NCBI GenBank assembly: GCA_019637685.1
Contig: JAHBVF010000007.1
Location: 62,001 to 126,000 of the forward strand
Direction: 5' to 3'
Origin: Caldilineaceae bacterium
GTDB taxonomy: Bacteria; Chloroflexota; Anaerolineae; Caldilineales; Caldilineaceae
DNA: 64,000 nucleotides
Shown in pieces: positions 17,206-24,914 of the stretch. Position 1 is the stretch's first letter; each line of letters begins with the position of its first letter. Made by a program: the position numbers and the translations under genes. The notes beneath the pieces are model-generated. The model saw only the letters and a list, made by a program, of their open reading frames with translations. It was not told where the DNA came from and ran no database searches.

Positions 17206-19071
17206 ATGGACCAGACAATTCTGAAACTGCTGCTGGACGAAACCCAGCGCGGGCGTCTAACTCTTTTTATTGGGAGCGACCTGCCCGCGGAGATCATTGG
17301 CCTGCCCGGCCAGGAAGCGCTGGCACAGGAAATGGCAGCGCGTTTTGGGCAGATTGCAACCGATAGTCGAACAGTGACATTCTCCTCCGTGGCCCAGCGC
17401 GCGGGCCGCCAGCGCACGCGGGATGTGATCCAATTCCTCAAAGACCGGCTGGAAGTCAACCAGCCGCCCCAGCCCTTCGACAATCTGTTGGCCCGGCTGC
17501 CGCTGACAACTTTCATCACCACCCGCTACGACAGCCAATGGGAGCGGGCCTTTCAAGAGGCTGGGCGCGCTGTCCAGCCGGTTGTCACTGATTTTGACGC
17601 GGGGCTGACCCGCGGGGATCAGCCCGTGCTGGTCAAACTCTACGGCGACCTGCGCCAGCCCCAAAGCCTGACGCTCAGCGAAGACGATCTGTACGATCTG
17701 GCGTCGGCCAAACGGGACGTGGCCCGGCTGGTGGAGAACGCGCTGCGGGGGACAACGCTCTTTCTCGGCTTCGATTTCAACAGTCCAGACTTTCTCTTTC
17801 TCTGGCGGGAAGTGCTGCGCAATTTGGGCCGCTTTGCGCCGATGGCCTACGCCGCGCCGGCCACACCCCTCCCTCCCGGCGAAGCCGAAGTGTGGCGGGA
17901 TCGCAATATCACAATTCTTGACGCCTCCCCGCTGGCGATAGTCCAATCCCTGGCCGAACGGCTGGAACTGGTCGGCACGCCTGTTGCGTCCATACCGATT
18001 GTCAAGCCCGCGCCAGCAGCAGCCCAATTGCCCTTCTCCCATTACCGCAACTTCGATCTGGAACTTGCCAGCGCGGGCGGGTGGATCGAAGCCCGCGTCC
18101 TGCGTTCCAGCGAAGGGGAAAGCGAAGAGGCTGTGGCCGGGCTGGAGGGTCCCCCACCCCGGCTGGACGGCATCGGCTCGCTGGCTGGCATCGACGAGGA
18201 GATCGGCTACCGTCTGCTGCCGGGGCGGGTGGCCGAGCGCTGGGCCGCGGCCTTGGCGACTGCCCAGAACGCGGGGGACGGGGTGCGTCTGCGTCTCTTT
18301 CTGCGCGACGAGGAAACCGCGGCCATTCCCTGGGAAGCGGCCAAAGTGGGGGAGCGGCGGCCCGGCCTGCGCCTGCAAACGCCGCTGGTGCGCTATGTCA
18401 ACGCGGAACGGAAGACCGATGCGCTGCGGGTAAGTGGCCCCCTGCGTCTGCTGGTGGTGCTGGGGCCATCCGCGGAAATTGGGCTGGAAGCGCTGGAAAG
18501 CAGCCGGGAACGGGCTGGTCTGGAAGAGGCACTGGGCGAACTGCAGGCCGCGGGCCGGGTGCAACTTCACTGGCTGACGGGCACAAAAGTCAGCCGGGAC
18601 GGGTTGCAGACCGCCCTGCGCCAGGTGCGGCCCCACCTGCTCCACTTCATCGGCCACGGCAGCTACGACGAGACGACCCGCCAGGGCAGTTTGGCCTTTG
18701 CCAGAGAGCGGGATGGGGGCATCGAAGAAGATTGGGTGACAACAGAAGAATTGTCGATTCTGCTCGATGGGCTGAACATCCGCTTTGGCCTTTTCAACGC
18801 CTGCCAGACAGGGCGCGGCGCGGGGGGCGTGGCCCATGCGTTGGTGCGCAGCAGCCTGCCCGCGGCCCTGGGGATGCAGGCGGATGTACCAGACAACGCG
18901 GCGATTGCCTTTGCCGGCGGCTTCTATCGTGCCCTGGCCGACCGCTGGCCGGTGGACGCCGCGGTGGTGGAAGCGCGCAAATCCGTGCAGAACGCGATGG
19001 GGTTGGCCGCGCCCTGGTGGGCGCTGCCGGTACTCTATATGCGGTCGGCGGACGGAAAGCTGTTTGAGTAG
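17206..19071 (+). CDS. SIR2-like / CHAT (caspase-fold) protein
   Basis: ATG 17206 has GGAG eight bases upstream. The 621-residue protein starts with a SIR2-like domain (LTLFIGSDLPAEIIGLPG, FITTRYDSQWERAF, TLFLGFDFNSPDFLFLW). A typical CHAT-associated beta-rich segment follows (about 270-410; IPWEAAKVG, LQTPLVRYVNAE), then a CHAT domain from about 412. The dyad is visible: His484 in HFIGHGSYD and Cys533 in FNACQTGR. CHAT proteases cleave proteins when switched on by partners in caspase-like and CRISPR-linked systems. Here the likely partner is the STAND protein two genes upstream. As in that protein, the SIR2 TTN-D Asn is Arg. No export signal is seen, so it is probably cytoplasmic. Confidence 0.88.
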   Translation: MDQTILKLLLDETQRGRLTLFIGSDLPAEIIGLPGQEALAQEMAARFGQIATDSRTVTFSSVAQRAGRQRTRDVIQFLKDRLEVNQPPQPFDNLLARLPLTTFITTRYDSQWERAFQEAGRAVQPVVTDFDAGLTRGDQPVLVKLYGDLRQPQSLTLSEDDLYDLASAKRDVARLVENALRGTTLFLGFDFNSPDFLFLWREVLRNLGRFAPMAYAAPATPLPPGEAEVWRDRNITILDASPLAIVQSLAERLELVGTPVASIPIVKPAPAAAQLPFSHYRNFDLELASAGGWIEARVLRSSEGESEEAVAGLEGPPPRLDGIGSLAGIDEEIGYRLLPGRVAERWAAALATAQNAGDGVRLRLFLRDEETAAIPWEAAKVGERRPGLRLQTPLVRYVNAERKTDALRVSGPLRLLVVLGPSAEIGLEALESSRERAGLEEALGELQAAGRVQLHWLTGTKVSRDGLQTALRQVRPHLLHFIGHGSYDETTRQGSLAFARERDGGIEEDWVTTEELSILLDGLNIRFGLFNACQTGRGAGGVAHALVRSSLPAALGMQADVPDNAAIAFAGGFYRALADRWPVDAAVVEARKSVQNAMGLAAPWWALPVLYMRSADGKLFE

Positions 19072-19083
19072 AAAAAGGCAAAA

Positions 19084-19119
19084 GAATGCCGTCGAGACGA
19101 AATCGTCTCGACGGCATTC
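19084..19119. terminator. Near-perfect palindromic hairpin ending the operon
   Basis: GAATGCCGTCGAGACGA (19084-19100) is exactly complementary to 19103-19119. It lies 12 bases after the SIR2-CHAT stop and just before the 3' end of the tRNA-Glu gene on the other strand, so it can serve both. Confidence 0.65.
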
Positions 19120-19126
19120 GTAGAGG

Positions 19127-19199
19127 TACCCCGTACCGGACTCGAACCGGTGTTTCAGCCTTGAGAGGGCCGTGTCCTGGGCCACTAGACGAACGGGGC
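19127..19199 (-). tRNA. tRNA-Glu (anticodon CTC)
   Basis: Read on the minus strand the acceptor arm GCCCCGT pairs with ACGGGGT, with discriminator A. The anticodon stem CGGCC/GGCTG encloses the loop CTCTCAA with anticodon CTC, and the T arm ACCGG-TTCGAGT-CCGGT is intact. CCA is not encoded. A consensus promoter lies immediately upstream. Confidence 0.97.
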
Positions 19200-19230
19200 A
19201 CAACGGGTATTCTGCGCAGGACAGATGAAA

Positions 19231-19259
19231 AGTATAGCCTCGGCGGGGCGGAATGTCAA
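19231..19259 (-). promoter_or_regulatory. Consensus promoter of tRNA-Glu
   Basis: On the minus strand TTGACA (19259-19254), a 17-base spacer and TATACT (19236-19231) form a near-ideal sigma-70 promoter about 32 bases before the mature tRNA. Confidence 0.85.
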
Positions 19260-19303
19260 ATCGGGCGGGATTCAAGCCAGAGAAAGAAAGGATACGGATT
19301 GAG

Positions 19304-19338
19304 GGAAGTGCGATTTTTTCGGAGAAAGTCGCACTTCC
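19304..19338. repeat. Hairpin repeat GAAGTGCGA family
   Basis: GGAAGTGCGAttttttc (19304-19320) pairs with the segment ending GTCGCACTTCC at 19338. It resembles the leader hairpin at 19401-19433 (GAAGTTCGACTTTT), suggesting two members of one short repeat family. Confidence 0.5.
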
Positions 19339-19347
19339 CTTCTTCAA

Positions 19348-19356
19348 TGGTATAAT
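19348..19356 (+). promoter_or_regulatory. Extended -10 promoter for the radical SAM gene
   Basis: TGGTATAAT (19348-19356) is a perfect TGn-extended -10 element without a clear -35. Transcription from about 19363 would give a leader of some 125 bases containing the nested hairpin described next. Confidence 0.5.
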
Positions 19357-19382
19357 AGCTGCATCACTCTATTGCAGCGTCA

Positions 19383-19450
19383 ACAAAGTTTTTTGGGCAT
19401 AGAAGTTCGACTTTTCAGAAAAGTCGAACTTCTGTAGTCGAATAACTTTG
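19383..19450 (+). promoter_or_regulatory. Nested hairpin in the radical SAM gene leader
   Basis: An outer stem ACAAAGTT/AACTTTGT (19383-19390 with 19443-19450) encloses an inner 15-bp perfect stem AGAAGTTCGACTTTT (19401-19415 with 19419-19433) with a three-base loop. It could be a leader regulatory structure or simply a repeat. Confidence 0.4.
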
Positions 19451-19486
19451 TTTCCAGTGTACTATGAGCCAAAGAGGAAGTAACCC

Positions 19487-21595
19487 ATGCCGACAACCCC
19501 CAAGCAAATCCGCCGCGCCCTGGACAAAGTGTTGCACAAAGTAGTCCAGCCCGCACGCTACACCGGCGGCGAACTGAACTCTATCGTCAAAAATTGGGAC
19601 GACCCCGCGTTGCGTGCCAAAGTCGCCCTGGCTTTCCCCGACATCTATGAATTGGGTGGTTCAAACCTGGGGCTGGCAATTCTCTACGATCTGATCAATA
19701 AGCGCACAGACCTGCTGGCCGAGCGGGTCTACTGCCCGTGGATCGACTTCGAGGCCAAAATGCGGGAGAACGCCATTCCCCTCTATGGGCTGGAGAGCGC
19801 CCACCCCATAGCCGATTTTGACATCTTCGCCTTCAGCCTGCCCTACGAGCAGCTCTACACAAATGTACTCACAATGCTCGATCTGGCGGGCATTCCCCTG
19901 CGCGCCGAAAACCGCGACGCCACGCATCCGGTGATCATCGCGGGCGGCTCCGGCTGCTACAATCCGGAACCCATGAGCGCCTTCTTCGATGCAATGGTCA
20001 TCGGCGAGGGGGAGGAAGTGATCTTCAAGGTGATTGAGGCGGTGGAGGAGTGGAAGATACAGAGTAGGGAATTCGGTGATTGGGTAATTTGCACGGGTGA
20101 TCAATCACCCAATCACCCAGTCAACCAATCACCCAGCACAGCCCGCCACGCCCTTTGGACCAAACTCGCGGCCATTCCCGGCGTCTACGTCCCCGCGCTC
20201 TACGAGCCGGTCTACGCCGCGGATGGGACGCTGCTGGAGACCCGTCCCCTGCATCCCGCCGCGCCCGCCCAGGTGATGAAGCGGGTGGTGACTGTCCTGC
20301 CCCCGCCGGTCACCCGCTTTATTGTGCCCAACATCAACGTCGTACACAACCGGGCGGCCATTGAGATTATGCGGGGCTGCACACGGGGCTGCCGCTTCTG
20401 CCAGGCTGGGATGATCTTCCGCCCGGTGCGGGAGCGGCCCGCGGCAGAAGTGCTGGCCGCGGTGGACGAAATGATCGCCCAGTGCGGCTTTGAGGAGGTC
20501 AGCTTCCTCAGCCTGAGCAGCAGCGATTACAGCCACGTGGAGGAGCTGGTGCGGGGCACAATGGAGCGCCACGGAGCCAAGCGGCTTTCTGTCGGTCTGC
20601 CCAGCTTGCGCATCGAGAGCTTCAGTATCGACCTGATGGAACTGCTGGAAAAGGGGCGTCGCCGTTCGGGCTTCACCTTTGCGCCAGAAGCCGCCACGGA
20701 TCGTCTGCGGGATGTGATCAACAAACCCATTGCCTCTGCCGATCTGTTGGCAACCGCTGAGGAGGTCTACAGCCGGGGCTGGACAACCATCAAGCTCTAT
20801 TTTATGGTGGGCCATCCTTCGCAAACGCTGGAAGACGTGCAGGCGATTGTCGATCTTTCCCAGGCTGTGTTGGATGTGGGGCGGCGTATTCTGGGCCGCA
20901 AGGCATCGGTGCGGGTGGGCGTGAGTACACTTGTCCCCAAGCCCCACACCCCCTTTCAGTGGGTTCCAATGGAGGAGGAGACAGTCATTCGGCAGCAGAT
21001 CGAACTACTCCAACAGGGGCTGCGCGGCCAGGGACTCTACTTTACCTGGAATGACCCGCGGGAAACGCTGGTGGAGGCTTTCCTAACCCGGGGCGACCGC
21101 AAGCTGTGTGATGTGATCGAACGGGCCTGGCAGCTGGGCGCGAAGCTGGATGCCTGGGGCGATCAGTTCCGCTTTGACGCCTGGCAGCAGGCCTTTGCCG
21201 AAAACGGGCTGGATATGGACTGGTACGCGCGGCGGGAACGCAGTCTGGACGAGATTCTGCCCTGGGAGCACATCTCGGCGGGGCTAAAGAAAGAATTCCT
21301 GGCCCAGGAGTACATCCACACCTATCAGGGTGGGGTGGTGGACGACTGCCGGGAGCACTGCTTTTCCTGTGGCATTCTGGGCCATTTCAAAGAGCAGCGC
21401 CGGGAAGCCGACGACGCGGCCTGGTGCTGCCCCCCCCTGGGCAAGGGCAAAGATCGCCAGCCCGTGGATATTGTGCCTGTGCCGCTCTATTTCAACGACG
21501 AAATGTCGCCGCAACTGACCGGCCAGTTCTCCGAGCGGGTTCCCCAGCGGCGGCGGGGAACAGTGAGTAAACGGGTGGCGGTGGAGTTGGACTAG
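19487..21595 (+). CDS. Radical SAM protein of the TIGR03960 type, with in-frame repeat insertion
   Basis: The ATG is preceded by GAGGAAG. The 702-residue protein has an N-terminal B12-binding-like domain (DIYELGGSNLGLAILYDLIN; GGSGCYNPEPMSAFFDAMVIGEGEE). The radical SAM core carries CTRGCRFCQ as the cluster motif, with LPSLRIESF and MVGHPSQTLEDV downstream. A Cys-containing C-terminus follows (DCREHCFSCGILGHF). The family is uncharacterised but widespread and is often fused or adjacent to TIGR03936. Residues near 190-220 (SREFGDWVICTGDQSPNHPV and following) are not family-like. Their DNA is an inverted GGTGATTGGGT/ACCCAATCACC repeat inserted in frame. Whether the enzyme stays active is unknown; the flanks are intact. 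Confidence 0.88.
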   Translation: MPTTPKQIRRALDKVLHKVVQPARYTGGELNSIVKNWDDPALRAKVALAFPDIYELGGSNLGLAILYDLINKRTDLLAERVYCPWIDFEAKMRENAIPLYGLESAHPIADFDIFAFSLPYEQLYTNVLTMLDLAGIPLRAENRDATHPVIIAGGSGCYNPEPMSAFFDAMVIGEGEEVIFKVIEAVEEWKIQSREFGDWVICTGDQSPNHPVNQSPSTARHALWTKLAAIPGVYVPALYEPVYAADGTLLETRPLHPAAPAQVMKRVVTVLPPPVTRFIVPNINVVHNRAAIEIMRGCTRGCRFCQAGMIFRPVRERPAAEVLAAVDEMIAQCGFEEVSFLSLSSSDYSHVEELVRGTMERHGAKRLSVGLPSLRIESFSIDLMELLEKGRRRSGFTFAPEAATDRLRDVINKPIASADLLATAEEVYSRGWTTIKLYFMVGHPSQTLEDVQAIVDLSQAVLDVGRRILGRKASVRVGVSTLVPKPHTPFQWVPMEEETVIRQQIELLQQGLRGQGLYFTWNDPRETLVEAFLTRGDRKLCDVIERAWQLGAKLDAWGDQFRFDAWQQAFAENGLDMDWYARRERSLDEILPWEHISAGLKKEFLAQEYIHTYQGGVVDDCREHCFSCGILGHFKEQRREADDAAWCCPPLGKGKDRQPVDIVPVPLYFNDEMSPQLTGQFSERVPQRRRGTVSKRVAVELD
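20053..20145 (+). repeat. Repeat insertion inside the radical SAM gene
   Basis: The segment contains GGTGATTGGGT near its start and several ACCCAATCACCC/AACCAATCACCC units near its end. It can fold into a hairpin and looks like the intergenic GGGATTGGGGATT family seen before larB and larC. It adds about 31 in-frame codons. Confidence 0.6.
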
Positions 21596-21611
21596 GGAGC
21601 GAGCCAATAGA

Positions 21612-21643
21612 GAACCGCCAGGGATTGAATCCCCTGGCGGTTC
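21612..21643. terminator. Terminator hairpin after the radical SAM gene
   Basis: GAACCGCCAGGG (21612-21623) pairs with CCCTGGCGGTTC (21632-21643) over an eight-base loop, 17 bases past the stop. No strong T-run follows. Confidence 0.6.
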
Positions 21644-21687
21644 CGATGTACATTTTCCGGGTGAATCAACGCACCGTCGGATCTGTG

Positions 21688-21906
21688 CTACATTTTGCCT
21701 GATGTCATTGCCATGCCGTGGGCCAGCAGGCCCGTTTTGATGCCTTTGCCCACGCTACGGAGGATACGGCCCACGACAGCCTCTTTTTGAACGTCGCTGG
21801 TCTCCATCTGGTGAGCGTCTGTCTTGACTCTCTCGTTCTCCTTGCCGATCCCTGTGCTAGTATCGGACCACAAATTCTTCTGCATGTGAGTTGTATTGAC
21901 GGCCAT
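21688..21906 (-). CDS. Small protein (72 aa), unknown, divergent from a STAND regulator
   Basis: The chosen start (21906) has AAGGAG seven bases upstream; a longer frame starting at 22005 lacks such support. The 72-residue product is polar and charged in the first 50 residues (NTTHMQKNLWSDTSTG, KENERVKTDAHQMETSD). It has a mildly amphipathic Gly/Met-rich end (VGRILRSVGKGIKTGLLAHG). No signal peptide, membrane segment or known motif is seen. It is transcribed divergently from the XRE-STAND regulator 120 bases away. I do not recognise it; a regulated small effector or signalling peptide precursor is only conjecture. Confidence 0.55.
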   Translation of the reverse strand: MAVNTTHMQKNLWSDTSTGIGKENERVKTDAHQMETSDVQKEAVVGRILRSVGKGIKTGLLAHGMAMTSGKM

Positions 21907-22026
21907 TTTGGTTCTCCTTGTGAATGTGGTGTGGTGTGTTACATTGACTGAACTGTCTCCATTAAACTCTGTGGTTGTTGCGTCTGGCGCGCTGACTGCG
22001 CGCAACTAGCGCGAAAGATCGTCGCG

Positions 22027-24726
22027 ATGAGCTATTTCCCCGAATTTGCCGCTCTGCTCAATCAGTATCTGGCCAGCCAGGATCGCAGCGCGTCCTGGCT
22101 GGCGCAACGCGTGGGTGTGCATCCTGGGACGGTCGGTCGTTGGCTGAATCAGGGCGCACGACCGGGCAGCCCGGAATTGCTGGTGCAGATCGCTGATTTG
22201 CTGGGGGTTCACAACAACACCGATCGCCAGGCATTGTTAGCTGCGGCGGGCTATGGCTATCAGGAAGCAGCTTCCGCGGCCAGGCAAAAAGTCGAATTGT
22301 TCCAGTCTGGTCCGCCCACTTCGCCAGGTCTGCCGTCTTCCGAACATCCCCGCCACAATCTGCCGCTGATTTCGTCTTCGTTCGTGGGCCGCGAAGTTGA
22401 ACTGGCCCGGATTACAATTCAGTTGACCGATCCCGCGGTGCGTCTCGTTACGATTGTAGGGCCAGGGGGAATGGGCAAGAGCCGTCTGGCTCTGCAGGCC
22501 GGACGATCCCTAGGGGAACATTTCGCCGATGGCGTCTGGTTTGTGGCGTTGGCCGCAGTCGATAGCCCCCAGCAGATGGCAACAGCGATTTTGGAGGCGA
22601 TCCCCGGTGGCGGTGGCGGTGGTGGCAACCCGGAGACGCGCGTGCTGGATTTACTGCGCGAGCGTACCGCGCTGCTGATTCTGGACAATCTGGAACATCT
22701 GCCCCAGGCCCCGCTTTTGGTGGCACAGATATTGGAGCACGCGCCGGGCGTGACGGTGCTGGCGACTTCCCGCGAACCGCTCGCCCTGGCAAGCGAGTGG
22801 GTGATCCAACTGTCCGGGCTAGCGATACCCGCGCCCGGCCCACAGCTGGACGCTGCGACGCTGGAAGAATACAGCGCGGTTCGCCTCTTTTTGGAACGGG
22901 CGCGGCGTTTCCGGCCACAGATGGCGCTGGACGCCGAAACAGCGCGCAATCTGCTTGCCCTGTGCCGTCTGGTCGGCGGCCATCCCCTGGCCCTGGAGAT
23001 GGCCGCGTCCTGGCTGCGCACCCTTTCGCTCCCCATCATTCTGCAGGAAGTTCAGAACAATCTGGATATGCTGGAAGCAAACTTGCGCGACGCGCCGGAG
23101 CGCCATCGCAGCATTCGTTCCCTCTTTGATGCTTCTTGGCAGCGGTTGACAGAGCAGGAGCAGGCCGTGCTCTGCCAACTCTCCGTCTTTGAGGGTGGGT
23201 TCGATAAGCATGCAGCCCAGACAGTGGCTGGGGCCAGTCTGCGTACGCTTGCCGGGCTGGTCGATGCTTCTTGGGTGCAGGCCGCCAGGGGCGAACGCTT
23301 TGATCTTCATCCACTTATCCTTGCCTATGCGCGGGAGAAAGTGGCGCAGAGCGCAGAGTTTGCAGACAGCGATGTGGAAGCGCTCCACCACCGCCATAGC
23401 GACTATTTTTCTATTGTAGCGGCTCAGTATAATACCGCCTGGGGACTTGTCCTGGCCGACACCGCCAATATTCGAACGGGCTGGAACTATGCGTTGCAAC
23501 GACTGTACACAAGCCTCATCGACCGTTATCTGCACACGGTTTTCCTGGTGGCAGTGTATGAAGGCATCACCCGGGAGGTGGATGCTGCCATCACGGACAA
23601 GCTGCGGGAAGTCGATCGGGCAATTGAGCAGGGCGATAACGACCCCGAGCAGATGTTGCGCTCCGCGTTGCTCGCCGACGGTCATGCCAAACTTGCCAAT
23701 CGAACTGGCACGCCCCAGGTAGCCGAGGAATATATGCGGCAGGCGCTCGCACGTCTGGACGCGATGAGCGATCACCTCAGCCCGTTGCGCGGGGAAATGC
23801 TACAGACTCTCGGTTGGATACTCTTGACCCAAAGCCGGGCCATCGAAGCTGACGAACAATGGCGCCGGGCACTGCAAATCCAATTGAGCAACGAAATTCC
23901 CAGTTCCGTTGCATTTATTCTTAAACAACTCGCCTATAGTGCAAACGAGCAAGGACGCTATGACGATGCGCTGAAGTATCTGTTGCAGGTCCAAGAGTTC
24001 GCGAAGGAAGACGAAATTGCTCCTGAACTCTACCGTGGAGAATTGTGGCAGATGTTTATCTACCAAGGGCGTTTGGACGAGGCGAAGAAGTATCAATCAG
24101 CGGCAGGGGACACACACAGCAATATGTCCAGCCCGACCCTCGACCAACTTTTTTGGGGGCGCGACAGGTTGGCCCGGGGCGATCTGGCGGCAGCCCGGCA
24201 ACACACTCAATTGGCCCTGGAAAGCGGCCAAAAATTGGATATCAGCAATCAGGAGTTGTGGGCACTCAACGATTTGGGTACCATTGAACTGCGCGCAGGC
24301 AATACCGAACTGGCCGGGGAATACTTCCGGCGTGGGCTGGCGGCTGCCCAGAAAATGGGGCGGGGCAAGGAGATTGGCCGCGCCCGCAATGGCCTGGGTT
24401 TTGTGGCGCTGGTCCAGGGCAAAGTGAAAGAGGCTGACGAGGGGTTTATGTCCAGCCTGGCTCTGGCCTGGCCCCTTGGCATCCTCCCCGAAGCGCTGGC
24501 AGCGGTGATCGGTCTCGCTGCCATTGAAGCCCAGCACGGCCAGCCTGACCGGGCAATCGCCTGGCTGGAAATTGCTTTGGCCCATCCCGGACTCTCTTAC
24601 ACACAGCGTTTGCACACGGAACCCCTGTGGTCTCAATTGACAGGGAACGCTCCGATACCCACGCCACTGCCTTGGGATCAGGCCCAAGCCGCGCTGGAAC
24701 CTGTGATTGCACAACTACTTGGATAA
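22027..24726 (+). CDS. XRE-type HTH / STAND NTPase / TPR regulator
   Basis: The 899-residue protein has an N-terminal XRE-type HTH (residues 10-60; SASWLAQRVGVHPGTVGRWL). An NB-ARC/STAND NTPase follows, introduced by SSFVGREVELARI, with Walker A GPGGMGKSRLAL at about 143 and a sensor segment LATSREPLAL. A long TPR-like region fills about 450-880. Such proteins are held off until a ligand or partner binds the repeats, then oligomerise and act at promoters. A run of seven Gly codons (about 194-200) from GGTGGC triplets lies just before the Walker B region (ERTALLILDNLEHL), which is odd. Its divergent neighbour is the 72-residue protein. Start by homology of the HTH; no strong SD. Confidence 0.9.
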   Translation: MSYFPEFAALLNQYLASQDRSASWLAQRVGVHPGTVGRWLNQGARPGSPELLVQIADLLGVHNNTDRQALLAAAGYGYQEAASAARQKVELFQSGPPTSPGLPSSEHPRHNLPLISSSFVGREVELARITIQLTDPAVRLVTIVGPGGMGKSRLALQAGRSLGEHFADGVWFVALAAVDSPQQMATAILEAIPGGGGGGGNPETRVLDLLRERTALLILDNLEHLPQAPLLVAQILEHAPGVTVLATSREPLALASEWVIQLSGLAIPAPGPQLDAATLEEYSAVRLFLERARRFRPQMALDAETARNLLALCRLVGGHPLALEMAASWLRTLSLPIILQEVQNNLDMLEANLRDAPERHRSIRSLFDASWQRLTEQEQAVLCQLSVFEGGFDKHAAQTVAGASLRTLAGLVDASWVQAARGERFDLHPLILAYAREKVAQSAEFADSDVEALHHRHSDYFSIVAAQYNTAWGLVLADTANIRTGWNYALQRLYTSLIDRYLHTVFLVAVYEGITREVDAAITDKLREVDRAIEQGDNDPEQMLRSALLADGHAKLANRTGTPQVAEEYMRQALARLDAMSDHLSPLRGEMLQTLGWILLTQSRAIEADEQWRRALQIQLSNEIPSSVAFILKQLAYSANEQGRYDDALKYLLQVQEFAKEDEIAPELYRGELWQMFIYQGRLDEAKKYQSAAGDTHSNMSSPTLDQLFWGRDRLARGDLAAARQHTQLALESGQKLDISNQELWALNDLGTIELRAGNTELAGEYFRRGLAAAQKMGRGKEIGRARNGLGFVALVQGKVKEADEGFMSSLALAWPLGILPEALAAVIGLAAIEAQHGQPDRAIAWLEIALAHPGLSYTQRLHTEPLWSQLTGNAPIPTPLPWDQAQAALEPVIAQLLG

Positions 24727-24840
24727 AGGATTGAAAAAGTACATCGTAGATACTCACTGTCACATCGGCCTGCACAAATGTGGGCAGGGAACGTGGGAAG
24801 ATGCATCCAGGCCGGACCGCTTTCGGTGGCTTAAAATAGG

Positions 24841-24871
24841 AAAGGTGAGATCACTGGGTGATCTCACCTTT
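24841..24871. terminator. GTGAGATCA hairpin terminator
   Basis: AAAGGTGAGATCA (24841-24853) pairs perfectly with TGATCTCACCTTT (24859-24871) across a five-base loop and is followed by a T-rich stretch. It can end the regulator transcript and, from the other strand, the 2-hydroxyacid dehydrogenase. It belongs to the GTGAGATC hairpin family in this window. Confidence 0.75.
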
Positions 24872-24914
24872 TATTTAACGACCCTGAACAACGAAATGAG
24901 CAAGGCGCAATCAT

